Shown here one piece after another: positions 33,560-44,637 of a stretch of DNA of 64,000 nucleotides. A program made the position numbers and the translations under genes. The stretch lies in NCBI GenBank assembly GCA_949128115.1, contig OX421962.1, positions 55,407,787-55,471,786 on the forward strand, read 5' to 3'. This DNA is from Anaspis maculata. Its lineage: Eukaryota > Arthropoda > Insecta > Coleoptera > Scraptiidae. How positions within the stretch are numbered: position 1 is the stretch's first letter; each line of letters begins with the position of its first letter. Below the pieces are notes generated by a model that was not told the DNA's origin, did no database searches, and worked only from the letters and a program-made list of their open reading frames with translations.

Positions 33560-34349
33560 CTGGATACTAGTCGGGAAAGTTTTGGGGTGACAATACCAAA
33601 TGTCGTTTAAAACCCTGATGAGCCACCTTGTGCCTTCTTGTGGCTTTCGAAACTCTGCGGTGTAGGTACGCCCTTTCCCTTGTGTCTTCACGGAACGTTT
33701 GAGCCATAGCGAGTCTTCTTGTAATTTCATGATGTCGGTCGTTTGGAATCCGGGTGGGCCTCTTGTAGCTTCTTGTGGGTTTAGGAACTTCAGTGTACCT
33801 CTTTTATATTTTCTTGGAAGGTTTATTACGGACCCTTTTTGTGTGTTCGTATGTCTTTAAAGGGTGTTAGGACAATTTTGTTCTTCGACGAACAGTTCCT
33901 TAGTCCTTACAAGCATTGCACCCGCGCATGGCAGGGCTCATTAGGATTCAAATTGACACTTCAAGACACAATGGGGCTCATCAGGGCTCCAAACGACACA
34001 TTGTAGACACAAGGGGGCTCAGGGGGGCTTGAAACACGTAAATAACAAGTATAGTTTCAGCAAGGCTTGAAACGCTACAATATTGTTGATTGAGATCTCT
34101 TTTAGGACTTCATCGAAATAATTGAACAATCTGCCATCCAGCACTTTGACTTTGACCCATCTCGTACTAAATAAAGATCTTCTATAGAAATTATTTATAT
34201 CTGTTTATCTGTTAATTGTTTCTTCTCTTTTTTGTTTGCCCTGTTTGTTTTTTCTTCATTTTCAGTTATCTTATTGGCCATTAATTGTATAGTCAATCCT
34301 GTTGGGCAGTACCTATTGAAAAAGTAGGTATATAGAAACCAGGGGATAT
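33560..34349. repeat. Degenerate short-period repeats (CTTCTTGTGG and GGGGCTC-CAAACGACAC types)
   Basis: Phrases such as CTTCTTGTGG / CTTGTAGCTTCTTGTGG recur at 33620-33820. GGGGCTCATCAGGGCTCCAAACGACACA-like phrases recur at 33926-34070 and again at 34974-35020, beyond element D. This is a decayed tandem array that element D interrupts. Confidence 0.45.
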
Positions 34350-34350
34350 A

Positions 34351-34941
34351 AAGGGTGATTCCAATTGAGCTTCCACATGAGAAGACGCTCTATTTTTGAC
34401 ATTTCGAGGAATTTTTCAATCTCAAAGCGATATTTGTGAAGTAGAAAGTTATGTATAAAACTGTCTACGGAGGAATGTTATGACTGAAAATTGGGTGAAA
34501 ATTAACAGAGCCTATTACAAAAATGGACGTTTCAGAAGGAGTATATGCGTATTTTTCTTCATGCACGCAACTAACTTTGGATTTAGAAAATTGACCTTCT
34601 GAGAGCACAATTTGGAATGTGATGTGGAAACTCATGTGTATATGTTACGAAGCCATTTCGCTCAAATTTTTGGACAACATTCCACATTGTGCGTGGTCAG
34701 AAGGTCGATTTTCTAGATGCAAAATTATTCGCGTGAAGAGAGATACGCATACTCCTTCTGAAACGTCTATTTTTGTAATAGGCTCTGACAATTTTTGCTC
34801 GATTTTCAGTCATCATGTATTTCTCCGTAGACAATTTTGTACACCTTTCTACTTCACAGATATCGCTTCGACATTGAAAAATTCTTTGAAATATCAAAAT
34901 ACAGCGTCTTCTCATGTAGAAAATCAGTTTGAATCACCGTT
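34351..34941. mobile_element. Palindromic TA-flanked element D (591 bp)
   Basis: The ends are AAGGGTGATTC and GAATCACCGTT with TA at 34349-34350 and 34942-34943. Inner arms mirror each other (ATGAGAAGACGCTCTATTTT against AAATACAGCGTCTTCTCAT). The 135-codon frame across the right half is an artefact of the repeat. Confidence 0.8.
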
Positions 34942-35029
34942 TAGGGATCTGAATAAAACAAGAAGGCATATGACGGGGCTTATTGGCGCTCCAAACGGTA
35001 CCGTAAAACACAAGGGGGCCCTGTAAGAC

Positions 35030-35775
35030 TCCGACCAACACATGAAGAGTAATGAAGACAGAAACCTCTGCATGACAATCGTAGTTTTTTTTTAAGAGTT
35101 TCTTCTCATAGTCCTTAACTCCTTAAGGATTTGGGCCCGGTGGCGGTGATGCAAGTTCGAAAAGGGGCTCGGGAGTCGCAAGCGAAGCAAGCGTAATGGC
35201 GTCGCAGGCGAACATTTTTTTAAGAATAAAAATAAAGATGATAAGAATAAGTAAATTGAAAGCCTAAAATCAAGTCAAAAGTCGAAGAAAAAACAAAAAA
35301 GAAGACATTTACAAAATTAGGTTTTCACGCCTTCATTGATGATTTGTTTTTAATTTCAATTCTTTTTAATATCAGCTACGAAAAAGCTATCATGTTCATT
35401 GCCATTTGCTACCAACCATCTCTCAGCATGTTGACATTCAACACTCAACAGGGTCACCACCACTGCAGTTCTCAAATGACAAATTCAATTTGGAGGCTTT
35501 TTGCTCCAGCTTCAGGTAGAGTTAAAAATAAATAGATACATGAAAACGACATTTGATATTTTGCAATCAAACTCTGACAAAAAAGAGCCCACGAGCATCG
35601 AGGATCTCAAAGGACAAAATCGTTTCGCGGGCCTCTTGCTCCAGCTCATGTTAGTTCTAGAATTTAATTTTTTTGCCGTTGTATCATTTTACATTAGATT
35701 TTTCAAGCTCTAACAACTTTTTGTTCCTTCGATGCCTCGCATTGATTGCATCTACCTATACGTTAAATGCGCTCC
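35030..35775. other. Unassigned DNA
   Basis: Only short unrecognised frames; no inverted or tandem structure noted. Confidence 0.5.
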
Positions 35776-35828
35776 TCCTGTTTTTTAGCGCACTTCTCCA
35801 AACGGGAAGGCGCTTTTGTCCTCGCTTT

Positions 35829-35899
35829 GTCCGTCCGTCCGTCCGACCGTCCGTCCGTCCGTCCGTCCGTCCGTCCGTCCGTCCGTCCGTCCGTCCGTC
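35829..35899. repeat. (CCGT)n microsatellite
   Basis: About 18 tetranucleotide units with one GACC variant. It produces false Arg-Pro-Ser-Val frames on both strands. Confidence 0.95.
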
Positions 35900-35951
35900 A
35901 CAGCATCTAGTCCTAGACGAAAAGGATTTTGCGAAAAATTTTTACTCCATT

Positions 35952-36700
35952 GGGTAGCTCATGGCCTTGTATCCCGAACCAAGAAAAATCTTGACGAAAT
36001 AATAATAAACAATGACAATAATAACAATTTAGTGTGAGGCGGCATCGCCGTTGAATGCTGCATTTCAGAACCCGGCCTGATCTCGAAAGTTATCACATGC
36101 GAAGAAGTACCCGATCTTATCATTTTACCATAATACATATGCGGAGTTATATTTAGAGGATGATTTGAACTTTATTTTAATGAAAATTTCACATCGGTGC
36201 GAGGTGCCGATTAGTAGTTATTAATTTTTGAAAATGACTCCGAAACTACGGCTCGGCCGCAAATGATTTATTCGTCGCTTGCTGGTGCTTGATATCCTTT
36301 CCTCCGAACAAAACTAAATTCAATACAGAAAATATTTCAACTCGAATGGGTAGCTCATGACCTTGGTACGCGAATCAAGAAAAATTTTGCCGAAATAATC
36401 ATGAACAATTACAAAAATAACATTTTGGTGTAGGGCGGCTTCGCCGATCAAGTGCTGGAATTCGCGGTAAGATGTAGAAAGTTGCGATATGCAGGCAACT
36501 ACAATTTCTTAATGAAATACATCACTGCATGTACGGCATTATATTTAGAGAACAATTTGAACTTTCTTTTGACAAAAACCCCACTTCGATCCGACCGTTA
36601 GGTCAATTGTTATCGATTTTTGAAAACAGCCGCAAAGCCACGGCTCGGCGCATATTACACGACCCTACAAATTTAAAATCAGACGTGCCGAAATAGTAAT
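35952..36700. repeat. Direct duplication, ~396-bp period
   Basis: The phrase GGGTAGCTCATG...CCTTG...AAGAAAAAT..GACGAAATAAT...GGCGGC.TCGCCG at 35952 recurs diverged at 36348, followed in both by TTGAACTTT and CCACGGCTCGG-like blocks. Confidence 0.7.
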
Positions 36701-36956
36701 TGAACATTTTGAAATAGCCAATACTAGGTACCTGAAGGATAATGGCACTCAAATTACGAAACATGTTCGCTCAATAACAAAAAAAAAGTAGGTAGGTATC
36801 ACTAAAAATCATGTGACAAGGCTACCATTTTTTCGGTTTTTCGATAAAAAAGAAATGTTCCAATTCAAAAGTGAGCCCGATATTCGTGTTCAGGAGGTCG
36901 AAATCAGTTGGAGAACATTTTTTTATATAAGTAACAGAATGACGCTTATGTGGCCG

Positions 36957-36957
<1 letters not shown>

Positions 36958-36994
<37 letters not shown>
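36958..36994. repeat. (GTCT)n microsatellite
   Basis: Nine GTCT units within composite element H copy 2. Confidence 0.95.
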
Positions 36995-36995
<1 letters not shown>

Positions 36996-37261
36996 CGAGT
37001 CCGTGCAGAAATTAAGACGCTGTACTCCTTCTCGAGAATTGAAACAAGAGTCTTGGAACTTTTTTCCGATTAATAGCTGATGTCCCCAAGGGTGGCCAAT
37101 GGGCACTATTTTTGTTATCCATACATCGTTATCATTATTCTCAAAAAACAGAGATCTCCTGTGCACTTCGATGAAGTTGAACTTCTCCTCGGGAAATAAA
37201 GCTACAGCCCTTGAAGATTGAACTTTATCCGGTGGATAGCTTAGGTCCTCAAGGACCAAAT

Positions 37262-37675
37262 AGACAGGTTGGCTTTCATAATTCGGCCGCCATCTTGGCT
37301 GCCATATTGAAATTTCTTATTAGTGGAACGATTGTCATGAAACTTGAAACTTACCCTTGTCTAGTACGATCATTCTTATTTTCAAGCCAAATTTCATGAT
37401 TGCCCCACCATCTTGGCCGCCATATTGAAATCTCTTATAAGTGGAAGGATTTTCATGAAACTTGAGAGTTACGCTTGTCTCGTACGATCATTCCTATTTT
37501 CAAGCTGAGTTTCATAATTCTGCCGCCATCTTGGCCGCCATATTGAAATCTCTTGTTAGTGGAACGATTTTCATGAAACTTGGAACTTACCCTTGTCTAG
37601 TACGATCATTTTGATTTTCAAGCCGAATTTCATGATTCTGTCGATATTTTGGCCGCCATATTGCAATTTTTTGCC
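37262..37675. repeat. 118-bp satellite, four inverted units
   Basis: GCCATATTG recurs at 37301, 37419, 37537 and 37655, exactly 118 bp apart. Read on the minus strand the units match those at 22.4-23.7 kb, including GCCGCCATCTTGG (the complement of CCAAGATGGCGGC). Confidence 0.95.
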
Positions 37676-37779
37676 CAAGACGGTAGAACCCTAATCACTT
37701 AACATCTTGCGTTCACTAATCCTCCAAAAAGGAAGTGCGCTACTGAGCCTCATGCCCATGAGGCATATTCGCTTGTTTT

Positions 37780-37925
37780 TTTTCGGGGACGTGATTTCCA
37801 CTTTCCAGGAACTTTACGTGGGGAACGGTTTTTTCGGGACGTTATTACCAGGGATGCTATTACCGGGGACTTTTTCAGGGGAACGTTTTTCCAGGGGCGT
37901 AATTTCCTGGGGACATTTTGTAAGG
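37780..37925. repeat. Degenerate ~20-bp GGGGACGTTTTTCC minisatellite
   Basis: Words such as CGGGGACGTGATTTCC, GGGACGTTATTACC, GGGGAACGTTTTTCC, GGGGCGTAATTTCC and GGGACGTGTTTTTTC follow one another with small spacing changes. Adjoins the end of composite element H copy 2. Confidence 0.7.
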
Positions 37926-38035
37926 GACGTGTTTTTTCTGATTCGCCTGCAACAGAGCACATATTTTGTTTACGTTTCATGCTATACATAACATTTTACA
38001 TTTTTACATTTTATGAATTTCTATACATGCATATA

Positions 38036-39512
38036 CAGGATGTTCCAGCGATGATAGCAAAAAAATTAACTGTGGGTAGATCTCGTCAAAATATGATAGA
38101 AACATATATAACATTTTGCAAATTTCGGCCTAATAACGAAGATACAGCCCTTCAAAGTTGACTTTTTTCGGATCTCAAAAATTGGTTACTCAGTGACGTT
38201 TTGACCAAAATAATTTAAGCATAGAGTGATTTGTCGAAACTATCTACCGACCTGCAAAATTCTGTGAGAATCCAACCATTGGTGTAAGAGTTACAAGGAT
38301 CAATAATTCAGAAGCATCCGAAGAAAAGTTGACTCAAAGGTAACCCCTTATAACTTCTACGCCACTGATTGGATTCTTCTGAAATTTGGCAGGTTGATAC
38401 ATAATTATTACGACAAACCAGCTTATGCAGAATTAAAAGCTAAATGTGTCTAAACGTTCCTGAGGTACTATTTTTGAAATCCGAGGAAAGTGAACTTTGA
38501 AGAGCTGTATCTTCGTCATTAGGCCGAACTTCGCAAAATGGTATACAGAGTGTCCGTTTTTCGAGACTAAGCATGGGTATCTCGCTTATCTTGAGAGATA
38601 CAAAGTCGGTTAAATTAGGAAAAAGTTGCGCATTTTTATGACGATCAATGATCCAAAAAGAAATTTGACGTATCGATTTTCGTTTTTGAGATATCGTGAA
38701 AAAACAGGAATTTGAATTTTTGTTTTTATTTTTTATTCAACAAACGGTTGAAGATGGCCTTTTCTGATTTAGACATTGTCAGGGCACTTTTTCAAGGGGA
38801 ATCCAAAATCTTTATTCTAGCTTTCAAAGCAACCGAGATACGACATTCAACTTTTTTCTCTAATGGGCGCCATATTGGATTTTGATATTTTTGAATACGG
38901 TATTCTTTTCTGGTTACAATGATGTGCCACATGTCAATAATGAATAAATGTTCAACATTTTCGGTTTTATTATTGTCGGTGCTGATTTTGTTTCCAAAGC
39001 ACTCTTTAAAAAATAAAAAATTTTTTTTGCTCAACAGTAGCATGTGACACATCATTGTAACCAGAAAAAATATTGTATCCAAAAATGTCAAAATCCAATA
39101 TAGCGCCCATAAGAGAAAAAAAAGTTGAATGTCATATCTCGGTTGTTTTGAAAGCTAGAATGAAGATTTTGGCAACATTGAATTCCCCTTGAAAAAGTGC
39201 CTTCACATTGTCTTAACTAGAAAAGGCTACCTTCAACCGTTTTTCAAATGAAAAATAAAAACAAAAATCACAAATTTCTGTTTTTTCTCGATATCTCGAA
39301 AACTAAAACTGACAAGTCAAATATCTTCTTGGATCATTGATCGTCATGAAAATTCGCAACTTTTTTCTAATTTAACCGACTCTGTATCTCTAAAGATAAG
39401 CGAGATACCCATGCTTAGCCTCGAAAAACGGACACCCTGTATAGGTTTTCGTCATATTTTGACAAGATCTACCCACAGTCGAGTTTTTAGCTATCATCGC
39501 TGAAACACCCTG
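38036..39512. mobile_element. Palindromic TA-flanked element E, interrupted
   Basis: The ends are CAGGATGTTCC and GAAACACCCTG with TA outside (38034-38035, 39513-39514). The arms share ATCTCGTCAAAATATGAT / ATATTTTGACAAGATCT and AACGAAGATACAGCCC / GGAGCTGTATCTTCGT-like blocks. The right arm is broken by a second palindrome at 38546-39439; removing it restores the mirror order, with one TA left at the junction. Confidence 0.88.
38546..39439. mobile_element. Palindromic element nested in element E (894 bp)
   Basis: It has ends CAGAGTGTCCGTTTTTC and AAAAACGGACACCCTG, with TA on both sides (38544-38545, 39440-39441). Symmetry runs inward through GCATGGGTATCTCGCTTATC. The centre includes GGGCGCCATATTGG and its mirror TATAGCGCCCAT. 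Confidence 0.88.
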
Positions 39513-39514
39513 TA

Positions 39515-40174
39515 CAGGGTGATTCAAAAGTGTCGGACCACCTTGAAGGTGCCTAATATGGGAGTGTTAGAGTGCTGGAAAGTTGTTGAAAGAATTCCAT
39601 GTCTTCTAATTTTGAAGTTATAGGGAAAAGTTGGTCCTTCGATCGCTTCTATTTTCGTTGTTTCAAAAGATTTTAGTAAACTGTTTATGGAAAGAGATTG
39701 AGTAAAAAAAGTCAACCTCCGAATCTGTAAAGAATTTTCGTTTTGTATACAGGGTGAGTCATGAATCCTGGATATAATTTTTTTCTGAAAGTACCTGTAA
39801 ACAGCCACTTTGGTCCCATAACCTATGTAGAGCGCAATGAAACTATGAAACCCAATTCATTTCAATAGAATTCCATTGCTTCTGTTTTTTTTTTAGGAAA
39901 ACTGAATTTTTGTAGTTTATGATCCACCCTGTATAGAAAACAAAAATTCAATACAGATTCAGAGGTTGATTTTTCGTTCTTATTATTTTTCCATAAAAAG
40001 TTTACTAAAATATTTTGGAACAACGGAAATAGAAGCAATCGAAGGACCAACTTTTGTCCTTCCATAACTTCAAAATTAAAAGACATAGAATTTTTTCAAC
40101 AACTTTCCAGCACTCTACTACACCTCCATATTACGCACCGTTGAGATATGTTCCGCTACTTTTGAATCACCCTG
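39515..40174. mobile_element. Palindromic TA-flanked element F (660 bp)
   Basis: It starts CAGGGTGATTCAAAAGTG immediately after the TA that closes element E and ends CTTTTGAATCACCCTG before TA. The arms mirror through GTGCTGGAAAGTTGTTGA / CAACAACTTTCCAGCACTC. A smaller CAGGGTG...CACCCTG segment lies at the centre (39750-39931). Confidence 0.85.
39750..39931. mobile_element. Inner CAGGGTG element at the centre of element F (182 bp)
   Basis: The ends CAGGGTGAGTCATGA and ATGATCCACCCTG lie between TA pairs. The internal arms are only loosely symmetrical, unlike the outer ones, so it may be a separate insertion or a diverged core. Confidence 0.6.
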
Positions 40175-40199
40175 TATATGTATGTATATTTAGTACTTA

Positions 40200-41126
40200 C
40201 GAGGGTCGTTTGACAAGTCTTTAGAATGGACATGAAGAAACATTTTTTTGGGTCAAAATTAGTTTTATTTCTCACCATAGTCTCATTTTAGCTCTATACA
40301 CTTGGTCCAACGATGTTCTTTTTTTTTATTTCTTCGCTAGGTATGATTTTTCGAGACCTTCAAAATACTTATTTGTTTTCGGCGTCTATTTCTTCATCAT
40401 TCGATGTGAATTTCTTTCCACCGAGCCAAGTTCTCAGTATTGAAAATAGGAAAAAGTCACGTGGGGCTAAATCTGGAGAATACGATGGGTGGGGAACCAA
40501 TTCGAAGTTTAATTCGTGTATTTTGGCCATTGCAACGGAGTGTCCATTTGAGTGCGCTTTTGGTCGATTTTCAGCAATCGCGGCACCATCGCGTCGACAG
40601 CTTCTTCTTTTGCAAATGTTCGTGCAGATGTTGAACACACGTTAAGTTGAGATGCCCACAGCTTCAGCAATTTCGCGCACCTTCACTTTACGGTCGTCTA
40701 ACACAATACCATGGATTTTGTGGACCTTTTCTGCTGTTGTGACCTCATTTGGCCTTCCAGATCGTGGTTCATCACTCGGGCTCGTACGACCTCGTTTAAA
40801 TTCGTTGTAGGTACCAATTATAAACGGTTGCGTTCGATGGAGCAGATTCCCCTAAAGTTCTTGTGGAGTCTTCAATTATTTGTAAAGACTTAAGGCGTTC
40901 CAAAAAATAAAATCTGGTTACAGCGTGAATTTCGTTTTTTTCCATTCTCGCAAAATACCAGGAGTCGTTTATTTCAAAAGGCTGCCAAAAAAGAACTGTC
41001 TGACGTATCTGTCAAAAATTTTATACTTAGGTCATCTAAGGTTGCTAGAATCCAGAAATCATAGGAACTAGTAATAGTGCTACTATTTCAGTGTTATCTA
41101 TAAATATATATGTCAAACCACCCTCG
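40200..41126 (-). mobile_element. Internally deleted mariner element (927 bp)
   Basis: The terminal inverted repeats CGAGGGTCGTTTGACA and TGTCAAACCACCCTCG lie between TA dinucleotides (40198-40199, 41127-41128). At 927 bp it is shorter than the roughly 1.3 kb usual for mariner. It encodes, on the minus strand, the two ends of a transposase with the middle missing. The TIRs differ from the CAGGGTG palindromes, so it is not their obvious partner. Confidence 0.93.
40258..40945 (-). pseudogene. Mariner transposase, broken and internally deleted
   Basis: Reading the minus strand from an ATG at 40943-40945, the N-terminal DNA-binding part is recognisable (TLGESAPSNATVYNW, FKRGRTS, DEPRSGRP, VKVREIAEAVGIST), with frame changes and stops. 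It then jumps to the C-terminal catalytic region: AMAKIHELNFELVPHPSYSP DLAP-RDFF, holding the third catalytic Asp of the DD34D triad, then WLGGKKF and EHRWTKCIELK. The two first catalytic Asp motifs fall in the deleted middle. It cannot encode active transposase. Confidence 0.92.
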
Positions 41127-41303
41127 TATAAGAACATTTGAATCGAGATTTGAATTGGATTTTTTGCTTGATGAATGTAGTTCTCAAACGGTTTTTAGCT
41201 ATATGGTTAGCTTATCTCTGATTATTCAACATGCCAGATACATACATCCCATACATCCCTATATGACGCGTACTATTTACCTAGCTAGTATAATGTTGGT
41301 ATA

Positions 41304-42470
41304 CAGGGTGTTTCCAAAATGGTGATACAAACTCCTAGGGAAGTTAGCTGAAATAAGTCTCTATCGAATAATAGTAACGTGTTGAAAACAAAAAGTTCAG
41401 GGGTGTAGATAATAGGGGGTGTCCTCATTTTTACCCCTCTATTTTCCACACCCCTAGCTATTTTTCCAAATTGTTCTTATTTCTTTATTCTACGTTCAAT
41501 TTAGAGAAAAAAGTTACTCCTGCAAAATTTTGATTAGAGGCTTCGTTTTTAAGGTATCTGAGTTTGAAACTTTGGAAAACATCTCGAAATTGCCACTTTA
41601 AAAGGCCTAAAAATCAGAATCCAGAAAAACTCACGGTTTCTCAGCAGAAATAGATTCTCTAGAATTCTAAGTTGATAAACCACTATTTTTTCTGAGAAAC
41701 GAGAAGTTTTCAGGAAAAAAAAACTGAGCTCATTGAATGTGGCGATTTCGAGATGTTTTCCAAAGTTTCAAACTCAAATATCTCGGAAACAAAGCCTCTA
41801 ATCAAAATTTTGCAAATGTAACTTTTTTTTCTAAATTAGACGTAGAATCTAAGAATTAGAACACTTTCGGAAAATAGCTAGGGGATCAAAAATAGGGAGG
41901 GAAATATGGAGACACTCCCCATTATCTACGCCTCTGATTTTTTTTGTTTCAAACACGTGGCTATTATTCGATAGAGACCTATTCTGGTTTACTTTGTTCC
42001 AAATTTGAACAAAATCAGTTGGACGGTTCAAAAGTTATATCAAAAAATCGATTTTATCTATTCCCGTATCGTACTGGCCACTTTTCGACACGCAAATGCG
42101 TGTCGTACTGGCGCTTGACTTTTATGACACTGAAAGGCATTTCTACCTCTAGACTTTTTCAATTTCTTCCAAATATTTGCAGCGAAATAGATAAAATAGT
42201 ATATTACACTCGTTTAATAAGACGTTTCGTCGCACTCTTTTCTTTGGGACCCTCCTCACTGCGTTCGTCGTGCCCCAAAAACAGTCGGGTGACAAACTTC
42301 ATCTTATTAAACTCGTATAATAATATACTATTATAGAGTCAACTTGAACACCCTGTATCTTTTTAACGGAGCATTTTAGGACATCGAAGTCATATTTTTT
42401 CCTGGTCCATTTTTGATGGGGAATCTTCTCTTCCTCTAGGAGTTAGTATCACCATTTTGGAAACACCCTG
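41304..42470. mobile_element. Palindromic TA-flanked element G (1,167 bp)
   Basis: The ends are CAGGGTGTTTCCAAAATGG and CCATTTTGGAAACACCCTG, an inverted pair of 19 bp without mismatch, followed by GTGATAC / GTATCAC. TA lies outside. Inner arms share the block of element B (CAAAATTTTGATTAGAGGC, GTTTCAAACTC). The right arm is enlarged by an inserted sequence at about 42060-42345 containing repeat T. Confidence 0.88.
42198..42331. mobile_element. Small inverted-repeat element T, copy 1
   Basis: TAGTATATTACACTCG..TTTAATAAGA at the left is mirrored by TCTTATTAAACTCGTATAA..TATACTA. The core holds GTCGCACTCTTT and GGGTGACAAAC. A second copy lies at 51499-51640. Confidence 0.6.
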
Positions 42471-42634
42471 TAGGTACAAGGTGAAAATAAAAAAATTGAA
42501 TTTTGAATTTTTATATTCCAATAAAGTAGACTTTGAGTAAAACAGTCTTTCATTATTCAACAATCTTATAGCCAAATGTACCCCTCAGTAGTCACTGGCA
42601 TTCCACGTACAGGGTGGAATCTTTTTTTTTCAAT

Positions 42635-44632
42635 GTTTTTAGCGCATTTTCCATCTTGATGAAAATCACTATTGCAACCGCTTTGTCCGTCCGTCCGTCC
42701 GTTCCTCGAACTCCTCCCAAACTAGACGACCTAGCTTTCTAATTTTTTCGCTGTTACATAGCTGCCACTCCCAAATGAGGGCTAGGCTATATTGGATGTC
42801 TATATTACGCCGCCAACATAGAGAAAACCGCCCCCGATAAAGTTGAAATAACATAATATTGCACTTTCTACCAGACCTGATGCTCTGGTGTTCTCATTTT
42901 TTGAATAATACATAGTTGCCACTTATAAACGTAAGCCAAGAAACATTCCGTCTTCAATATGCGCCGCCGACATGAAAAAACTGCTAGAAACCGCCTCCAA
43001 TCACTTTAAAATGAATAACATAAACCCGAAGACATAGCGATCTGATTCTTTTGGTATATAAATAGCTGACTAAAAATGGGAAAAGGATAGGCTACTTTTG
43101 GTTAGTCGCCGCCCCCAGATTCCGCCCCCAAACGATAAAAAGTGCAACTTTCACAAATCTTACTGATTGAGATGTTCTCTCAAACATTTAAAAACTGCCA
43201 ACTCAAATTGTGCAACATTTGCTCAGCTAAACGCTGCCGCTCCCACACGCCGCCCCCAAAATGAAAAACATGAACCCAAAGACATAACGATCCAAGTTTT
43301 TCGCTATATGAATAGCTGACTAAAAATGGAGAAGAATAGGCTACTTTTGATATGGCGCCGCCTCCAGCTTCCGCCCCCAAAAGAAAAAAAGTGCAACTTT
43401 CAACAATTTTCACTGATTTAGCTGATGATGTTACCTCGAACATTTAGAAACTCTTGACTCAAACTGTGCAAGAATTTCTTTGACAAACTCTGCCGCTCCC
43501 ACACGCCGCCCCCAAAGTGGGAGATAAATGTAAAACATGAACCTGAAGATATAGCGATCTAATTCTTTCACTATATAAGCTGACTGAAATTGGAAAAATA
43601 TAGGCCACTTTTGATTAGCCGCCTCTTAACAACAAAAAATGCAACTTTCACAATTTTCACTGATTGTCATATTTCCCTCTCAATTAGAAACTCTCAACTC
43701 AAATTGTGCAACAGTTACTTTGCCGAATGCTGCCGCCCCCACACGCTACCCTCAAAGTTAGAGATGAATGAAAAACAAAAACCTGAAGACATAACGATAT
43801 AATTCTTTCGCTATATGGATAGCTAACTAAAAATGGGGAAGAATAAGCTACCTTTGACATGGCGCCGCCTTCAACTTCCACCCCCAAAAGAAAAAAAGTG
43901 CAACTTTCAATAATTTCCACTGAATTACATTTTAATGTTACCTCAAACATTCAGAAACTCCCAACTCTAACTGTGGAAAAATTTCTTTGCCAAACTCTGC
44001 CGCTCCCACACGCCGCCCCCAAAGTAAGAGATAAATGTAAAACATTACCCTCAAGACATAGCGATCTAATTGTTCCGCTATATAGATAGCTGACTAAAAA
44101 TGGGAAGAGAGGCAGGCCACTTTTGATTAGTCGCCGCCTCCAGCTCCCGCTCCCAAACAAAAAAATGCAACTTTCACAATTTTCACTGATTGTCATATTT
44201 CCTCAAACATTTAGAAACTCTCAACTCAAACTGTGCAACAGTTACTTTGCCGAATGCTGCCACCCCCACACGCTGCCCTCAAAGAAAGAGATAAATGGAA
44301 AACATAAACCCGAAGACATAGCGATCTGATTCTTTCGCTATATGGATGGCCGACTAAAAATGGGAAAGAATAGACTACTGTTGATTAGTCGCCGCTCCCA
44401 GCTCCCGCCCTCAAACAAAAAATATATTGATGAGTGAAAGAATTTTCATTCAAATCTATTTCATTGGCAAGTACCCCATTCTGATAACACAATATCACAA
44501 TGAGTTTCGAATGAAGACAGTGGACAAGGAATGGTGTTTCTCCTTCAACCAAATTTCTTTACGTTCACAATATGCCTCTTTGAGAAAACGCGCTACTGAG
44601 ACTCACGCACGTGAAGGCATACTCACTTGTTT
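42635..44632 (+). mobile_element. Composite element H, copy 3 (2.0 kb)
   Basis: It begins GTTTTTAGCGCATTTTCC, then (CCGT)n at about 42687-42702, then six ~255-bp tandem units. It ends with AACGCGCTACTGAG, the hairpin TCACG-CA-CGTGA (44603-44614), and GGCATACTCACTTGTTT. It is the same subfamily as 19741-22354 in the opposite orientation and lacks the inserted palindrome, so it shows what that copy looked like before the insertion. Helentron/HINE-like by layout only. Confidence 0.65.
43080..44425. repeat. Six tandem ~255-bp units in composite element H copy 3
   Basis: Unit marks (GTCGCCGCC.CCAGCT and variants) fall near 43108, 43355, 43619, 43865, 44131 and 44390. The spacings 247, 264, 246, 266 and 259 alternate short and long over most of the array, suggesting a dimeric unit. 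In one type the text reads GTTACCTC.AACATT, in the other GTCATATTTCC. Confidence 0.85.
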
Positions 44633-44637
44633 ATCTT

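Larger units (their letters stand above)
35780..37777 (+). mobile_element. Composite element H, copy 2 (subfamily with 118-bp satellite)
   Basis: The left end GTTTTTTAGCGCACTTC is followed by (CCGT)n. The right part has GGAAGTGCGCTACTGAG, then a perfect hairpin GCCTCATG-CC-CATGAGGC at 37747-37764, then ATATTCGCTTGTTT. GCGCACTTC is a subterminal inverted repeat. Inside are a ~396-bp direct duplication (35952 and 36348, GGGTAGCTCATG), a GTCT microsatellite, and four 118-bp satellite units. The layout is Helentron/HINE-like by analogy; no Rep/helicase is encoded. Confidence 0.6.

Noticed and set aside
34619..35026. 135-codon frame
   Set aside because: Most of it is the right half of palindromic element D, and the mirror frame exists on the other strand.
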